Assembly: GCA_963619325.1 (NCBI GenBank)
Contig: CAVEVQ010000019.1
Location: forward strand, 1-46,457
Reading direction: 5' to 3'
Source of the DNA: UBA1181 sp963619325
Lineage (GTDB): Bacteria; Bacteroidota; Bacteroidia; Bacteroidales; Paludibacteraceae
DNA: 46,457 bases
Shown here: in pieces, positions 14,496 through 23,257 of the stretch
Layout: every line of letters begins with the position of its first letter
Position numbering within the stretch: position 1 is the stretch's first letter
Program-made: the position numbers and the translations under genes
Notes under the pieces: generated by a model
Database searches by the model: none
What the model saw: only the letters and a program-made list of their open reading frames with translations
Told to the model about the DNA's origin: nothing

Positions 14496-17351
14496 TTATC
14501 GGTTTTCATCAAAGTAAATTTTTCTTGTTGTGCCATCACTCATTTTTAAAATGTTCAATCCCTTTTGAACGGTATTCCCCTTGCGTCCGTCAATGGCATA
14601 AATTTCTGAGATTGTTGCTCCGTCAGTAGGAATATCAACGTTTTGTGTAGGTAATGTCGGGTTAATCTTGATATGAAAGAGAGCGATATATTTCATTCCA
14701 CTCTCGGTGAAAACCATAGCTAATGTGATGTTGGGTGTACTCTCTGCGGTGAGAGCCTTTGGGTACTGCCCAATTTGGAATACAGCGTTCTCAACATCGT
14801 ATTCTGCGAATACAGTACTATTGAAATTTGTTCCCCATGCGCAAACATCATTTTTGTCATTGAACCAGAACCCATAGCCTTCAGCCGTCGAGCAAGTATC
14901 TTTTAATGTTTTGCCATCCGACTGCACTCCGTAAAGAGTTATCTTTCCCTCCGAGGGTCCGTTTAGACTCCATTCTTCCCAATTATTGCTATCTCTGATT
15001 TCATCCAATCCAATGCCAAAACACCCTGAAACAGCTTCAAGGTCTGTTTCGCTTAACGCAATTTTCTCACCTGTGTAATCAGTCGCACTTGTTTCAAAAG
15101 AGATCGTATCAAAAATCTCTACTATTGATGTGTTATGTTTGATTGCTCCTTTTACTACAATGTTCAAGTTGACAAATAGCGTGGCATAACCCTCTCCATC
15201 ATAGTATCGAAGGGCTTGCGCAGTTTTGTAGTCTCCATTCTTTGGCGTTGGAATGCTCACTTTAAAGGATATCTTCGTTGGATCTAATTGTGAACATATT
15301 ACGGCCTCGCTACTGTTCGCTTCAGCAAATGTCCCATCTTTTGTAAACCAATGTCCGAATTTGTAATCGTCTGATATGCTATTACTTGCGGCATTGATCG
15401 TTTTCCCGTCAGTTGTCGCCGGCATAAACATTAAAGTGTTGGCTTCTTGCGTTTCAGAGTAGTCGACCACATTTGCTGCTGCTTGTATATAGTTTTGAGT
15501 GTTTACCTGCATCTGTGCGGCGGCTGTCAACAATTCGGTTGCTGAGATTGTAACAACTGCTTCAGTTGTGCCATCTGTGTTGTCAATGGTTGCGTTTTTG
15601 GTCAACGTGTAAGTTATGTCTGTCTCATCCTGAGAGCCATCATCTTCAGCTATGCCTGTACCCATGTCTGGCAATCCATCTGTAGAATAGGTTTTACCCA
15701 CCTCCGCATTGCCTGTGAATGTGGTTGTTGGATTGCTTAATCCGTAGATATTGGTGTTGTAGAACTGAACCTTGTAAGGCCACTGGTCTCTTTCTTTCTG
15801 GGCAGACAGATACGCGTCGTCTGATGTGATGTTATAAGGGTCTTGCGAACCCATGCGGAGATATTGAGAGAGAGCCGGACTGACAACTAAGCACAATTCA
15901 TCAACGTCCTCTGGCACAGTGAACTGCAGACTCACTGAACTCTCGTCTGTTCCTGTGCAGAACACCTTGTCAACGAAGTTGTATTTTCTTTCTCCTGTAC
16001 TCTTGTTGTAAGTTACGTATCCCAAACGAAAACCCCTCCAATTTTTGTAGGTGCTATAGTTGCTGTTACATTCATTTGTCTGAGATGAATTGTAATTGCT
16101 TATGGATGAGTTCGTTGCCCACATTGAACCACACCAGTATTCCTTGTTGTCTCCTTTGGCCAACGCACTGCCACTTGGCAACGCTGTGAAGGTTGTCGTG
16201 ATGATTCTGTCTGTCCCTGTTGGTACATTCAGCTTGATAATATTAAAGCCAGTACTCTGTGGCGCACTTGAGTAAGCCACTTGATGTATGGCATTGTTGG
16301 CATCCACTGTAACATATTGGTAAGTTGACTGGTGTCTCCAACAATTGTCGTTGTAGGTATTGGGGGTAGAAGTTGAACTGTATCCAGCCTTCGTACCTGG
16401 CGTATGATCCATGTAAGTGGAACGATTCTGGTTCCCTGCCGCTAAATAGGCATCCCAACGTTTCAAGTCCCAAGTAACCATACGCATGGCGGCGAAGAAA
16501 AACTCTTTGTAAAGGTCTTCCGCTGAAATGCCATACTTTTTCATGTATTTCTCTGGAGCATCGGCATATTTTGTGTTAGTATTGATTGTCCAAATATCTC
16601 CGATGGCCGTGGTGTTACGTTTTTCTGTGAAATAATCGTTCATCAAGTATGATTGGTAGCAATGCCACTGATTGAGGAAGGCAAGATTGGTTGTCTTCAC
16701 GAACACAGGGGACATTTGAGGGAAGTAGCAGTTTTGATAGACTTGTGCTGCCTGCCAGTTCCCACAGTTCTCGTAATACGAGACATATCCGTAGTAGTCG
16801 CCATATTGGAAGCCCGCGTTCCCACCATTCTTCATATTGCCAAGGTACTGGTATGCATGGGCGATTTCATGACAGAATGTGTAATAAGGATTTTCTGCTG
16901 ACGGATTCGCAGAACTATGTGAAATGTTCAGAGTCCCATAGTCTCCATAGCCAGAACCCGTCGCATACCACCCCGTAGAATAATATGCTAAAATAATGAT
17001 TTTGTGGTTTTTACCATCGTTGCTGGTAGGATCTAAAAAACCTAATTTTGTGTAGGCCTCATAGCATTTTTCTGCATACGTTTTCATGTCGGCGAGGTTG
17101 AGGAAATAATCTCCGCTGCCGATAGAAGTGGGTGTCCCAGACTGTTGTCCGTAGTTCGTACTCCAGAAGATAACATAATGATCCCATTCTTGGTAGTATC
17201 CTGTTTTCGTACTGAAGACAAAGTTGTCTTGACCGATGAATGTTCCATCGCTGTTCAACTGATAAGGTACATCCGTGTAGTCGGCAAACGCACTGACCCC
17301 ATAGAAGAAAATCAGGATTGCCGTTAGCAATCTTGTAAAACTGTGTTTCAT
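14496..17351 (-). CDS. Secreted HExxH putative metallopeptidase with DUF4859-like domain
   Basis: This 951-residue protein has a signal peptide (MKHSFTRLLTAILIFFYGVS, then AFA). The N-terminal domain, about residues 25-330, is rich in aromatic residues and carries CHEIAHAYQY with the zinc-binding pattern H161-E162-x-x-H165. That suggests a metallopeptidase of a DUF6055-like family, although activity is unproven. Beta-rich regions follow. About residues 770-920 match DUF4859, with CFGIGLDEIRDSNNWEEW, GYGFWFNDKNDVCAWG and FQIGQYP. The tail (YAIDGRKGNTVQKGLNILKM, then a short basic beta strand) resembles the short C-terminal modules of exported Bacteroidota proteins and may be a type IX secretion signal. 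Its start is 59 bases after the sugar transferase stop, so the two may share a transcript. Confidence 0.7.
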   Translation of the reverse strand: MKHSFTRLLTAILIFFYGVSAFADYTDVPYQLNSDGTFIGQDNFVFSTKTGYYQEWDHYVIFWSTNYGQQSGTPTSIGSGDYFLNLADMKTYAEKCYEAYTKLGFLDPTSNDGKNHKIIILAYYSTGWYATGSGYGDYGTLNISHSSANPSAENPYYTFCHEIAHAYQYLGNMKNGGNAGFQYGDYYGYVSYYENCGNWQAAQVYQNCYFPQMSPVFVKTTNLAFLNQWHCYQSYLMNDYFTEKRNTTAIGDIWTINTNTKYADAPEKYMKKYGISAEDLYKEFFFAAMRMVTWDLKRWDAYLAAGNQNRSTYMDHTPGTKAGYSSTSTPNTYNDNCWRHQSTYQYVTVDANNAIHQVAYSSAPQSTGFNIIKLNVPTGTDRIITTTFTALPSGSALAKGDNKEYWCGSMWATNSSISNYNSSQTNECNSNYSTYKNWRGFRLGYVTYNKSTGERKYNFVDKVFCTGTDESSVSLQFTVPEDVDELCLVVSPALSQYLRMGSQDPYNITSDDAYLSAQKERDQWPYKVQFYNTNIYGLSNPTTTFTGNAEVGKTYSTDGLPDMGTGIAEDDGSQDETDITYTLTKNATIDNTDGTTEAVVTISATELLTAAAQMQVNTQNYIQAAANVVDYSETQEANTLMFMPATTDGKTINAASNSISDDYKFGHWFTKDGTFAEANSSEAVICSQLDPTKISFKVSIPTPKNGDYKTAQALRYYDGEGYATLFVNLNIVVKGAIKHNTSIVEIFDTISFETSATDYTGEKIALSETDLEAVSGCFGIGLDEIRDSNNWEEWSLNGPSEGKITLYGVQSDGKTLKDTCSTAEGYGFWFNDKNDVCAWGTNFNSTVFAEYDVENAVFQIGQYPKALTAESTPNITLAMVFTESGMKYIALFHIKINPTLPTQNVDIPTDGATISEIYAIDGRKGNTVQKGLNILKMSDGTTRKIYFDENR

Positions 17352-17410
17352 GATATAAGTGTATTGGTTAATAATATGCTATGATGTATGGAAAAGGGAA
17401 AGACTCGTCG

Positions 17411-18826
17411 TCAATAAGCTTTTTCTTCCCCGCGAATCATATTCCCGATAGTTTTGAATATAATGCGGATATCCAGCCAGAATGTCCAATTCTCTATATA
17501 CCAGATATCCTGGCGCACACGTCCCTCCATCTCAGACAACTCTTTCGTCTCACCACGATACCCTGTAACTTGCGCCCATCCTGTAATGCCCGGTTTTACA
17601 TAGTGTCTCACCATGTACTTGTCAATCAGCTGGGAGTAAATCTCTGTGTGTTTCAGCATGTGCGGACGCGGTCCCACAACCGACATATCTCCTTTTAACA
17701 CGTTGATGAACTGGGGCACCTCGTCCAAGTTCGTCCTACGCATGAACGCACCAATTTTCGTCACTCTGGAATCTCCTTTAGAGGCCTGCACGGAATCTGC
17801 CTCTTTGTTCACCTGCATTGTTCTGAATTTTAAGCAGTTAAACTCCATTCCGTCCTCACCAGTTCTCTTTTGCTTGAAGAAAACAGGTCCTTTAGAAGTC
17901 AGTTTGATGGATGCACCCAGAACGATAAAAAGTATAGGGAAGATGGTGACACAAAAAATCAAAGAGAAAAGTATATCAAATGCGCGCTTCAATGCTCTAT
18001 TGTAGCCCTTTCGGAGCGGTTCTTCCCTCAGAAATATGACCGGGATAGAATTGTCCATAAACTCCATTGAGACAGAACGAGCCACAAAGCGGAAGAAATC
18101 CGGCACAATTAAAAATCTAATCAAGTGATTTTCAGCATATTTCATCAATGGCATTGCCTTCCTATCTTCTCCAGACGGCAGTGCGCAAATAATTTCATCA
18201 ACCGTACCTGTTTTGATATAATCATCAGCGTCTTTCAGAGTCCCTTTGACAAGATTAGCATCTACCCGATAATCCACTGGCGCGCGATCGTCATAGAATC
18301 CCATGAAACGATAGCCATACGTTTCATTAGTCATGTTACTCTGATAGACGAGATTGGCTATCCTACCCGCACCTAAAATGATTACTGTTTTCGAGTTACC
18401 TCCACGCCGTCTGTATGCCTTGAGTGTAAGTCGGAATCCGATGCGCCATAACAGAATGACAAGGAATATTAAACAAAAAAATAAAACCCAGTAGACAACG
18501 GAAAAGACCGAGAATCCTGAAAAATAGAGTCCCGCAAGGAAGATCATACCAAAGACAACTATCGTCCTTACAACCAACTCTATGATTTTTTCATATCGCA
18601 CGTATCTTTTAAAAAGCAGAATACCGCAACTGAACAGGCTGATTGCGTATGCCATGTTCAGAAGAACCACCGAATATTTCAGCGTATGGTTATTGAATAT
18701 ATCAACATTTTTGTATTTTAAGAGAAACAGAACAATAAAAACAAAATTGACCAAAAAGAAATCGCCCAACGACACTATTGTCTTGATGCTTAGTATATGC
18801 TGATATTGTTTCTTTTTCCTTTCCAT
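17411..18826 (-). CDS. Polyprenyl-phosphate hexose-1-phosphate transferase (WcaJ type)
   Basis: This 471-residue membrane enzyme starts glycan repeat assembly by moving a sugar phosphate onto undecaprenyl phosphate. About four N-terminal membrane segments are followed by a Rossmann-like domain near residue 148 (VIILGAGRIANLVYQSN), a fifth membrane segment near residue 280, and the bacterial sugar transferase domain. That domain has KRTGEDGMEFNCLKFRTMQ, DEVPQFINVLKGDMSVVGPR and YVKPGITGWAQVTGYRGET, all hallmarks of the family. Length is normal for the WcaJ type. No other capsule or O-antigen genes are nearby, which is unusual since such genes often open a cluster. The substrate is probably glucose or galactose phosphate, by family only. 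Confidence 0.92.
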   Translation of the reverse strand: MERKKKQYQHILSIKTIVSLGDFFLVNFVFIVLFLLKYKNVDIFNNHTLKYSVVLLNMAYAISLFSCGILLFKRYVRYEKIIELVVRTIVVFGMIFLAGLYFSGFSVFSVVYWVLFFCLIFLVILLWRIGFRLTLKAYRRRGGNSKTVIILGAGRIANLVYQSNMTNETYGYRFMGFYDDRAPVDYRVDANLVKGTLKDADDYIKTGTVDEIICALPSGEDRKAMPLMKYAENHLIRFLIVPDFFRFVARSVSMEFMDNSIPVIFLREEPLRKGYNRALKRAFDILFSLIFCVTIFPILFIVLGASIKLTSKGPVFFKQKRTGEDGMEFNCLKFRTMQVNKEADSVQASKGDSRVTKIGAFMRRTNLDEVPQFINVLKGDMSVVGPRPHMLKHTEIYSQLIDKYMVRHYVKPGITGWAQVTGYRGETKELSEMEGRVRQDIWYIENWTFWLDIRIIFKTIGNMIRGEEKAY

Positions 18827-18980
18827 GATAGATAAACAAAATAATGGTCAACATTCTCTTAAAGTTGTTAAAATTCAATATGTTATAAAGACTAAGGAGA
18901 ATATTGAATCTTATTTACATAAAAACATTTTTCGTAAGAAAGTATTTACAAAGTTAATAGTAAGTTTATATAATAGAAAA

Positions 18981-19011
18981 TTGGGTAGATTTTTTTTTTG
19001 CCCTAAATTTG
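18981..19011 (+). promoter_or_regulatory. secA promoter with a T10 spacer tract
   Basis: TTG at 18981-18983 and TAAATTTG at 19004-19011 are exactly 20 bases apart. Ten consecutive T (18990-18999) fill half of the spacer. Transcription would start near 19018, about 18 bases before the secA ATG, so the leader is very short. Confidence 0.65.
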
Positions 19012-19035
19012 CGTAGTTTATAATTAAATTGCAGT

Positions 19036-22000
19036 ATGGGAATCAATAGCTTTTTGTCCAAGATATTTGGAAATAAGGCGCAAAGAGATATGCGTGAAAT
19101 TCGGCCGTACGTTGAGAAAGTACGTGGTTTTGCCCCTGAAATGGAACGTTTATCTAATGATGAGTTGCGTGATAAAACGCAGTCTATCCGTTTAAAGGTC
19201 AGAAACTATGTAGCGACTGAGGTCGCAAGGATCGCAGAACTCAAAAGTCAGATAGAGGGTCAAGAGATAGAGGAGCGTGAGCGTACCTATGAAGAGATTG
19301 ACCGTTTAGATAAGGTGGTTGTGGAGAAATATGAGGAGGTTCTGGAGGAGGTTCTTCCGGAGGTCTTCGCTATTGTACGCGACACTGCGAGGCGTTTCGC
19401 TTCTGCCGAGACCATTGAGGTTACCGCTAACGATATGGATCGTGAATTGGCCACTTCCCATGATTTTGTGGAGATCAATGGAGACAAGGCTATTTACCAT
19501 AATCATTGGGTTGCGGGTGGAAATGATGTCCTTTGGAACATGGTACACTACGATGTGCAGATTTTCGGTGGTGTCGTCCTTCACAAGGGTAAAATCGCTG
19601 AAATGGCGACAGGAGAAGGTAAGACCCTTGTGGCTACATTGCCAGTGTTCCTGAACGCCCTGACTGGTAATGGCGTACACGTCATCACTGTCAATGACTA
19701 TTTGTCAAAACGTGACTCTGAGTGGATGGGACCATTGTACATGTTCCACGGCTTGACTGTTGACTGCATTGACAAGCATCAACCTAACTCTCCAGAGCGA
19801 CGTAAGGCTTACCAAGCCGACATTACGTTTGGAACAAATAATGAGTTTGGTTTTGACTACCTTCGTGACAACATGGCTGTCAATCCAGACGACCTTGTCC
19901 AAAGAAGGCACAATTACGCCATTGTCGACGAGGTCGATTCAGTTTTGATCGACGATGCACGTACACCGCTGATTATTTCTGGACCAATTCCAAAGGGGGA
20001 AGAGCAGCAGTTTGACCAGCTCTGTCCGCGTGTTGAGCAATTAGTTGCTAAACAGAGAACGTTAGCAACGAATTACCTATCTGAAGCCAAAGAACTACTT
20101 AAATCTTCCGATAAAAAAGACCAGGAAGCAGGTGCGTTGGCATTGTTCCGCTCATATAAGGCTCTGCCAAAGAACACTCCGCTCATCAAGTATCTGAGCG
20201 AGCAGGGGAACAAGTCCATCTTGCTCTCCACGGAGGAGTACTATATGGCTGAGCAGAATCGTAATATGCACATCGCAACCGATCCGTTATATTTCGTGAT
20301 AGACGAGAAGAATCGTTCCATCGAATTGACAGATAAAGGTATTGATGCGTTGACGGGAGCTTCCGAAGATTCGGAATTCTTCGTTTTGCCCGACATAGCG
20401 ACTCAGCTTTCTCAGTTGGACAAGGATTCTATGTCAAAGGAGGAGTATCAAAACAAGAAAGACGAACTGATGCAGACATACGCCATCAAGTTGGAGCGTG
20501 TGCATACCGTTAACCAATTGCTGAAGGCATACACGTTGTTTGATAAGGATCAGGAATACGTCGTTATCGACAACAAGGTAAAGATTGTGGATGAACAAAC
20601 TGGCCGTATAATGGAAGGACGCCGTTATTCTGACGGTTTGCATCAGGCGATTGAAGCAAAGGAGAGGGTGAAAGTAGAAGCCGCCACACAAACTTTTGCG
20701 ACTATCACCCTTCAGAACTATTTCCGTATGTACCACAAGCTGGCAGGTATGACAGGTACGGCAGAAACGGAGGCAGGTGAATTCTGGAACATCTACAAAT
20801 TGGATGTTGTTGTTATCCCGACAAATAAACCAATCGCCCGTATTGATATGGAAGACCGTATCTACAGGACGAAACGTGAGAAATACAACGCCGTAATCGA
20901 TGAGATTTGCGCATTGGTAGACGCTGGTCGTCCTGTTTTGGTGGGTACTACGTCTGTGGAAATTTCAGAGTTGCTCAGTCGTATGCTGAAGCTCCGCAAT
21001 ATTGAGCATAACGTGTTAAATGCGAAACTTCATCAAAAGGAGGCTGATATTGTCGCACGAGCAGGTTTGAGCAAGACCGTTACGATTGCGACTAACATGG
21101 CAGGTCGTGGAACGGATATTAAACTTTCCGACGAGGTGAAACAGGCGGGAGGTTTGGCGATCATCGGTACGGAAAGACACGAGTCTCGTCGAGTAGACCG
21201 CCAGTTACGAGGTAGAGCAGGTCGTCAGGGAGACCCAGGATCTTCTATTTTTTACGTATCATTAGAAGATAATTTGATGCGTCTTTTCGGATCAGAGAAG
21301 ATATCAGGAATTATGGATAAACTCGGCTTCAAAGAGGGTGAGGTTATCGAGCATAGTATGATCTCAAAATCTATTGAGCGTGCGCAGAAAAAGGTAGAGG
21401 AAAATCATTTCGGTATCCGTAAGCGCTTGCTTGAATATGACGATGTTATGAATGCCCAACGTGAGGTAATTTACAAAAAACGTCGTCAAACTTTGATGGG
21501 AGAACGTTTGGGAGTCAACATCATGAACATGATTTATGATGCTTGTCAGCTAATCGTTGAAGAATCAAAGCCAATCATGGCATACGATATCTTCGAGGAA
21601 CAGGCGATGGTGGTGTTTGCTATCGATTCCCCGATGACAGAGGAAGAATTCAGAGAGAAGAAGACAGATGAGATCGTTGAAACACTCTTTGAGTCGGCTA
21701 TGGATTCGTTCAAGCGTAAGATGGCTCGTATTTCGGAGGTCGCGAATCCTGTGATTCAGAAAGTCTTCGATGAACATGGGGAGAGATTTGAACGTATTTT
21801 GATTCCGATTACAGATGGTAGACGAGTTTACAATACGCCAGTCAATCTGAAAGCGGCATACGAAACCGAGGGAAAAGAGATTGTAAAGGTCTTTGAGAAG
21901 ATGATACTTCTCCATGTCATTGACGAGAATTGGAAAGAGCATCTACGTCAAATGGACGAGTTAAGAAACTCTGTTCAGAACGCTAGTTACGAGCAAAAAG

Positions 22001-22332
22001 ATCCTCTTTTGATTTATAAATTAGAGTCGTTCAACCTCTTCAAGAAGATGGTGGATTCTATCAACAAGCAGGCAGTCTCTATTTTGATGAGAGGACAAAT
22101 TCCAATGCAAGAGCGACAGGCAGACGAAGTGCAAGAGGCCGCGCCCGAGCAACATGAAGACACGTCAAAATATCAGACAAACCGGGTGGAGGAAAATGAG
22201 CAGAGACAATCGCAGCCACAGCCTCGCCGAGTAGTAGAACCTGCGCGCGCGCAACCAAAGATTGGAAGGAACGACCCATGCCCTTGTGGATCAGGAAAGA
22301 AATACAAATTCTGCCACGGTAAGGGAATGTAA
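19036..22332 (+). CDS. secA: SecA, preprotein translocase motor ATPase
   Basis: This 1098-residue ATPase pushes preproteins through SecYEG at the inner membrane. The Walker A motif MATGEGKTLVATLP starts at residue 190, and the DEAD-box Walker B is VDEVDSVLIDDARTPLI. NYFRMYHKLAGMTGTAETEA and NMAGRGTDIKL, then HESRRVDRQLRGRAGRQGDP, mark the second nucleotide-binding domain. The C-terminus carries a zinc-binding SEC-C tail, DPCPCGSGKKYKFCHGKGM, preceded by a Gln/Glu-rich linker. It is about 200 residues longer than E. coli SecA. Extra residues around 340-405 (YLSEAKELLKSSDKKDQEAG and onward) are the kind of insertion expected in this phylum. lgt starts 30 bases later. Confidence 0.98.
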   Translation: MGINSFLSKIFGNKAQRDMREIRPYVEKVRGFAPEMERLSNDELRDKTQSIRLKVRNYVATEVARIAELKSQIEGQEIEERERTYEEIDRLDKVVVEKYEEVLEEVLPEVFAIVRDTARRFASAETIEVTANDMDRELATSHDFVEINGDKAIYHNHWVAGGNDVLWNMVHYDVQIFGGVVLHKGKIAEMATGEGKTLVATLPVFLNALTGNGVHVITVNDYLSKRDSEWMGPLYMFHGLTVDCIDKHQPNSPERRKAYQADITFGTNNEFGFDYLRDNMAVNPDDLVQRRHNYAIVDEVDSVLIDDARTPLIISGPIPKGEEQQFDQLCPRVEQLVAKQRTLATNYLSEAKELLKSSDKKDQEAGALALFRSYKALPKNTPLIKYLSEQGNKSILLSTEEYYMAEQNRNMHIATDPLYFVIDEKNRSIELTDKGIDALTGASEDSEFFVLPDIATQLSQLDKDSMSKEEYQNKKDELMQTYAIKLERVHTVNQLLKAYTLFDKDQEYVVIDNKVKIVDEQTGRIMEGRRYSDGLHQAIEAKERVKVEAATQTFATITLQNYFRMYHKLAGMTGTAETEAGEFWNIYKLDVVVIPTNKPIARIDMEDRIYRTKREKYNAVIDEICALVDAGRPVLVGTTSVEISELLSRMLKLRNIEHNVLNAKLHQKEADIVARAGLSKTVTIATNMAGRGTDIKLSDEVKQAGGLAIIGTERHESRRVDRQLRGRAGRQGDPGSSIFYVSLEDNLMRLFGSEKISGIMDKLGFKEGEVIEHSMISKSIERAQKKVEENHFGIRKRLLEYDDVMNAQREVIYKKRRQTLMGERLGVNIMNMIYDACQLIVEESKPIMAYDIFEEQAMVVFAIDSPMTEEEFREKKTDEIVETLFESAMDSFKRKMARISEVANPVIQKVFDEHGERFERILIPITDGRRVYNTPVNLKAAYETEGKEIVKVFEKMILLHVIDENWKEHLRQMDELRNSVQNASYEQKDPLLIYKLESFNLFKKMVDSINKQAVSILMRGQIPMQERQADEVQEAAPEQHEDTSKYQTNRVEENEQRQSQPQPRRVVEPARAQPKIGRNDPCPCGSGKKYKFCHGKGM

Positions 22333-22362
22333 CCCTACGAAAGATGAAAAGTAAGACAGAAT

Positions 22363-23211
22363 ATGCTTGATTTCATTCATTGGACGGTTGACCCCGTGTT
22401 ATTTTCCTTTGGACCTATATCAGTTCGTTGGTACGGACTGATGTGGGCAATCGGTTTCCTCGTAGGTTACTGGATTGTGACGAAAGTTTACAGGCGCGAG
22501 GGTATCGCAGAGGAAATATCCGAGAAGATTTTCATGTATATGCTGATAGGTACGATAATAGGAGCGCGTATCGGACACTGCTTCTTTTACGATTTCGCAT
22601 ACTACAGCAAACATCTTGCAGAGGTTTTGTATATATGGCAAGGAGGGCTTTCAAGCCACGGAGGCGCCTGTGGTATCATCATCTCGCTGTATATTTTCAG
22701 TAAGAAAGTGATACAAAAGAACTTTATATGGGTGATGGATAGAATCGTATTGTCGGTTGCTATTTGTGGGGCTTGCATACGGTTTGGCAACTTGATGAAT
22801 CATGAAATCTACGGGCATGCGACGGATTTGCCGTGGGCATTTGAATTTATCACGAATATACACAGATGGCAGGCAGGGGCGGAGCCTATCTTTTCTGCTC
22901 CCAGTCATCCGACCCAGATTTATGAGTGTCTCTATTGTCTTATAACGTTTGCTATTGTGATGTTCCTCTATTGGCGAACGAACGCAAGGAGATTTGAGGG
23001 CTTCATCTTTGGTGTTTTTCTGATATGCGTGTTCTTAACACGGTTCATGTTGGAGTTTATAAAAAACAGTCAGGAAGCCTATGAAGATGATATGATTTTA
23101 AATGTGGGTCAGTTGCTGAGTATTCCGTTGATAATCTGGGGCATCTACCTTTTGATAAAGTCGGGTAGACAAATTTGTGCAGCAGGTGGCTTAAAGGTGA
23201 CGGGAAAGTGA
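22363..23211 (+). CDS. lgt: Lgt, prolipoprotein diacylglyceryl transferase
   Basis: This 282-residue polytopic inner-membrane enzyme moves diacylglycerol from phosphatidylglycerol to the lipobox cysteine of prolipoproteins, the first step of lipoprotein maturation. Visible motifs are ISVRWYGLMWAIGFLVGYW at the first membrane segment, the H99-G-G motif in GGLSSHGGACGIII, and CIRFGNLMNHEIYG, the form here of the usual GR-x-GN-FIN-E-YG signature. HPTQIYE and FLTRFMLEFIK follow near the C-terminus. Length is typical. The Arg preceding G-N is kept. It lies between secA and the phosphohexomutase gene with short gaps. Confidence 0.96.
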   Translation: MLDFIHWTVDPVLFSFGPISVRWYGLMWAIGFLVGYWIVTKVYRREGIAEEISEKIFMYMLIGTIIGARIGHCFFYDFAYYSKHLAEVLYIWQGGLSSHGGACGIIISLYIFSKKVIQKNFIWVMDRIVLSVAICGACIRFGNLMNHEIYGHATDLPWAFEFITNIHRWQAGAEPIFSAPSHPTQIYECLYCLITFAIVMFLYWRTNARRFEGFIFGVFLICVFLTRFMLEFIKNSQEAYEDDMILNVGQLLSIPLIIWGIYLLIKSGRQICAAGGLKVTGK

Positions 23212-23257
23212 AAAAACTGAGAATGAGATACAAGTTATATAACAAATTAAAAACCTT

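Noticed and set aside
18825..19016. 63-residue plus-strand frame before secA
   Set aside because: It runs through the secA promoter, is AT-rich and Lys/Asn-heavy, and shows no motif.
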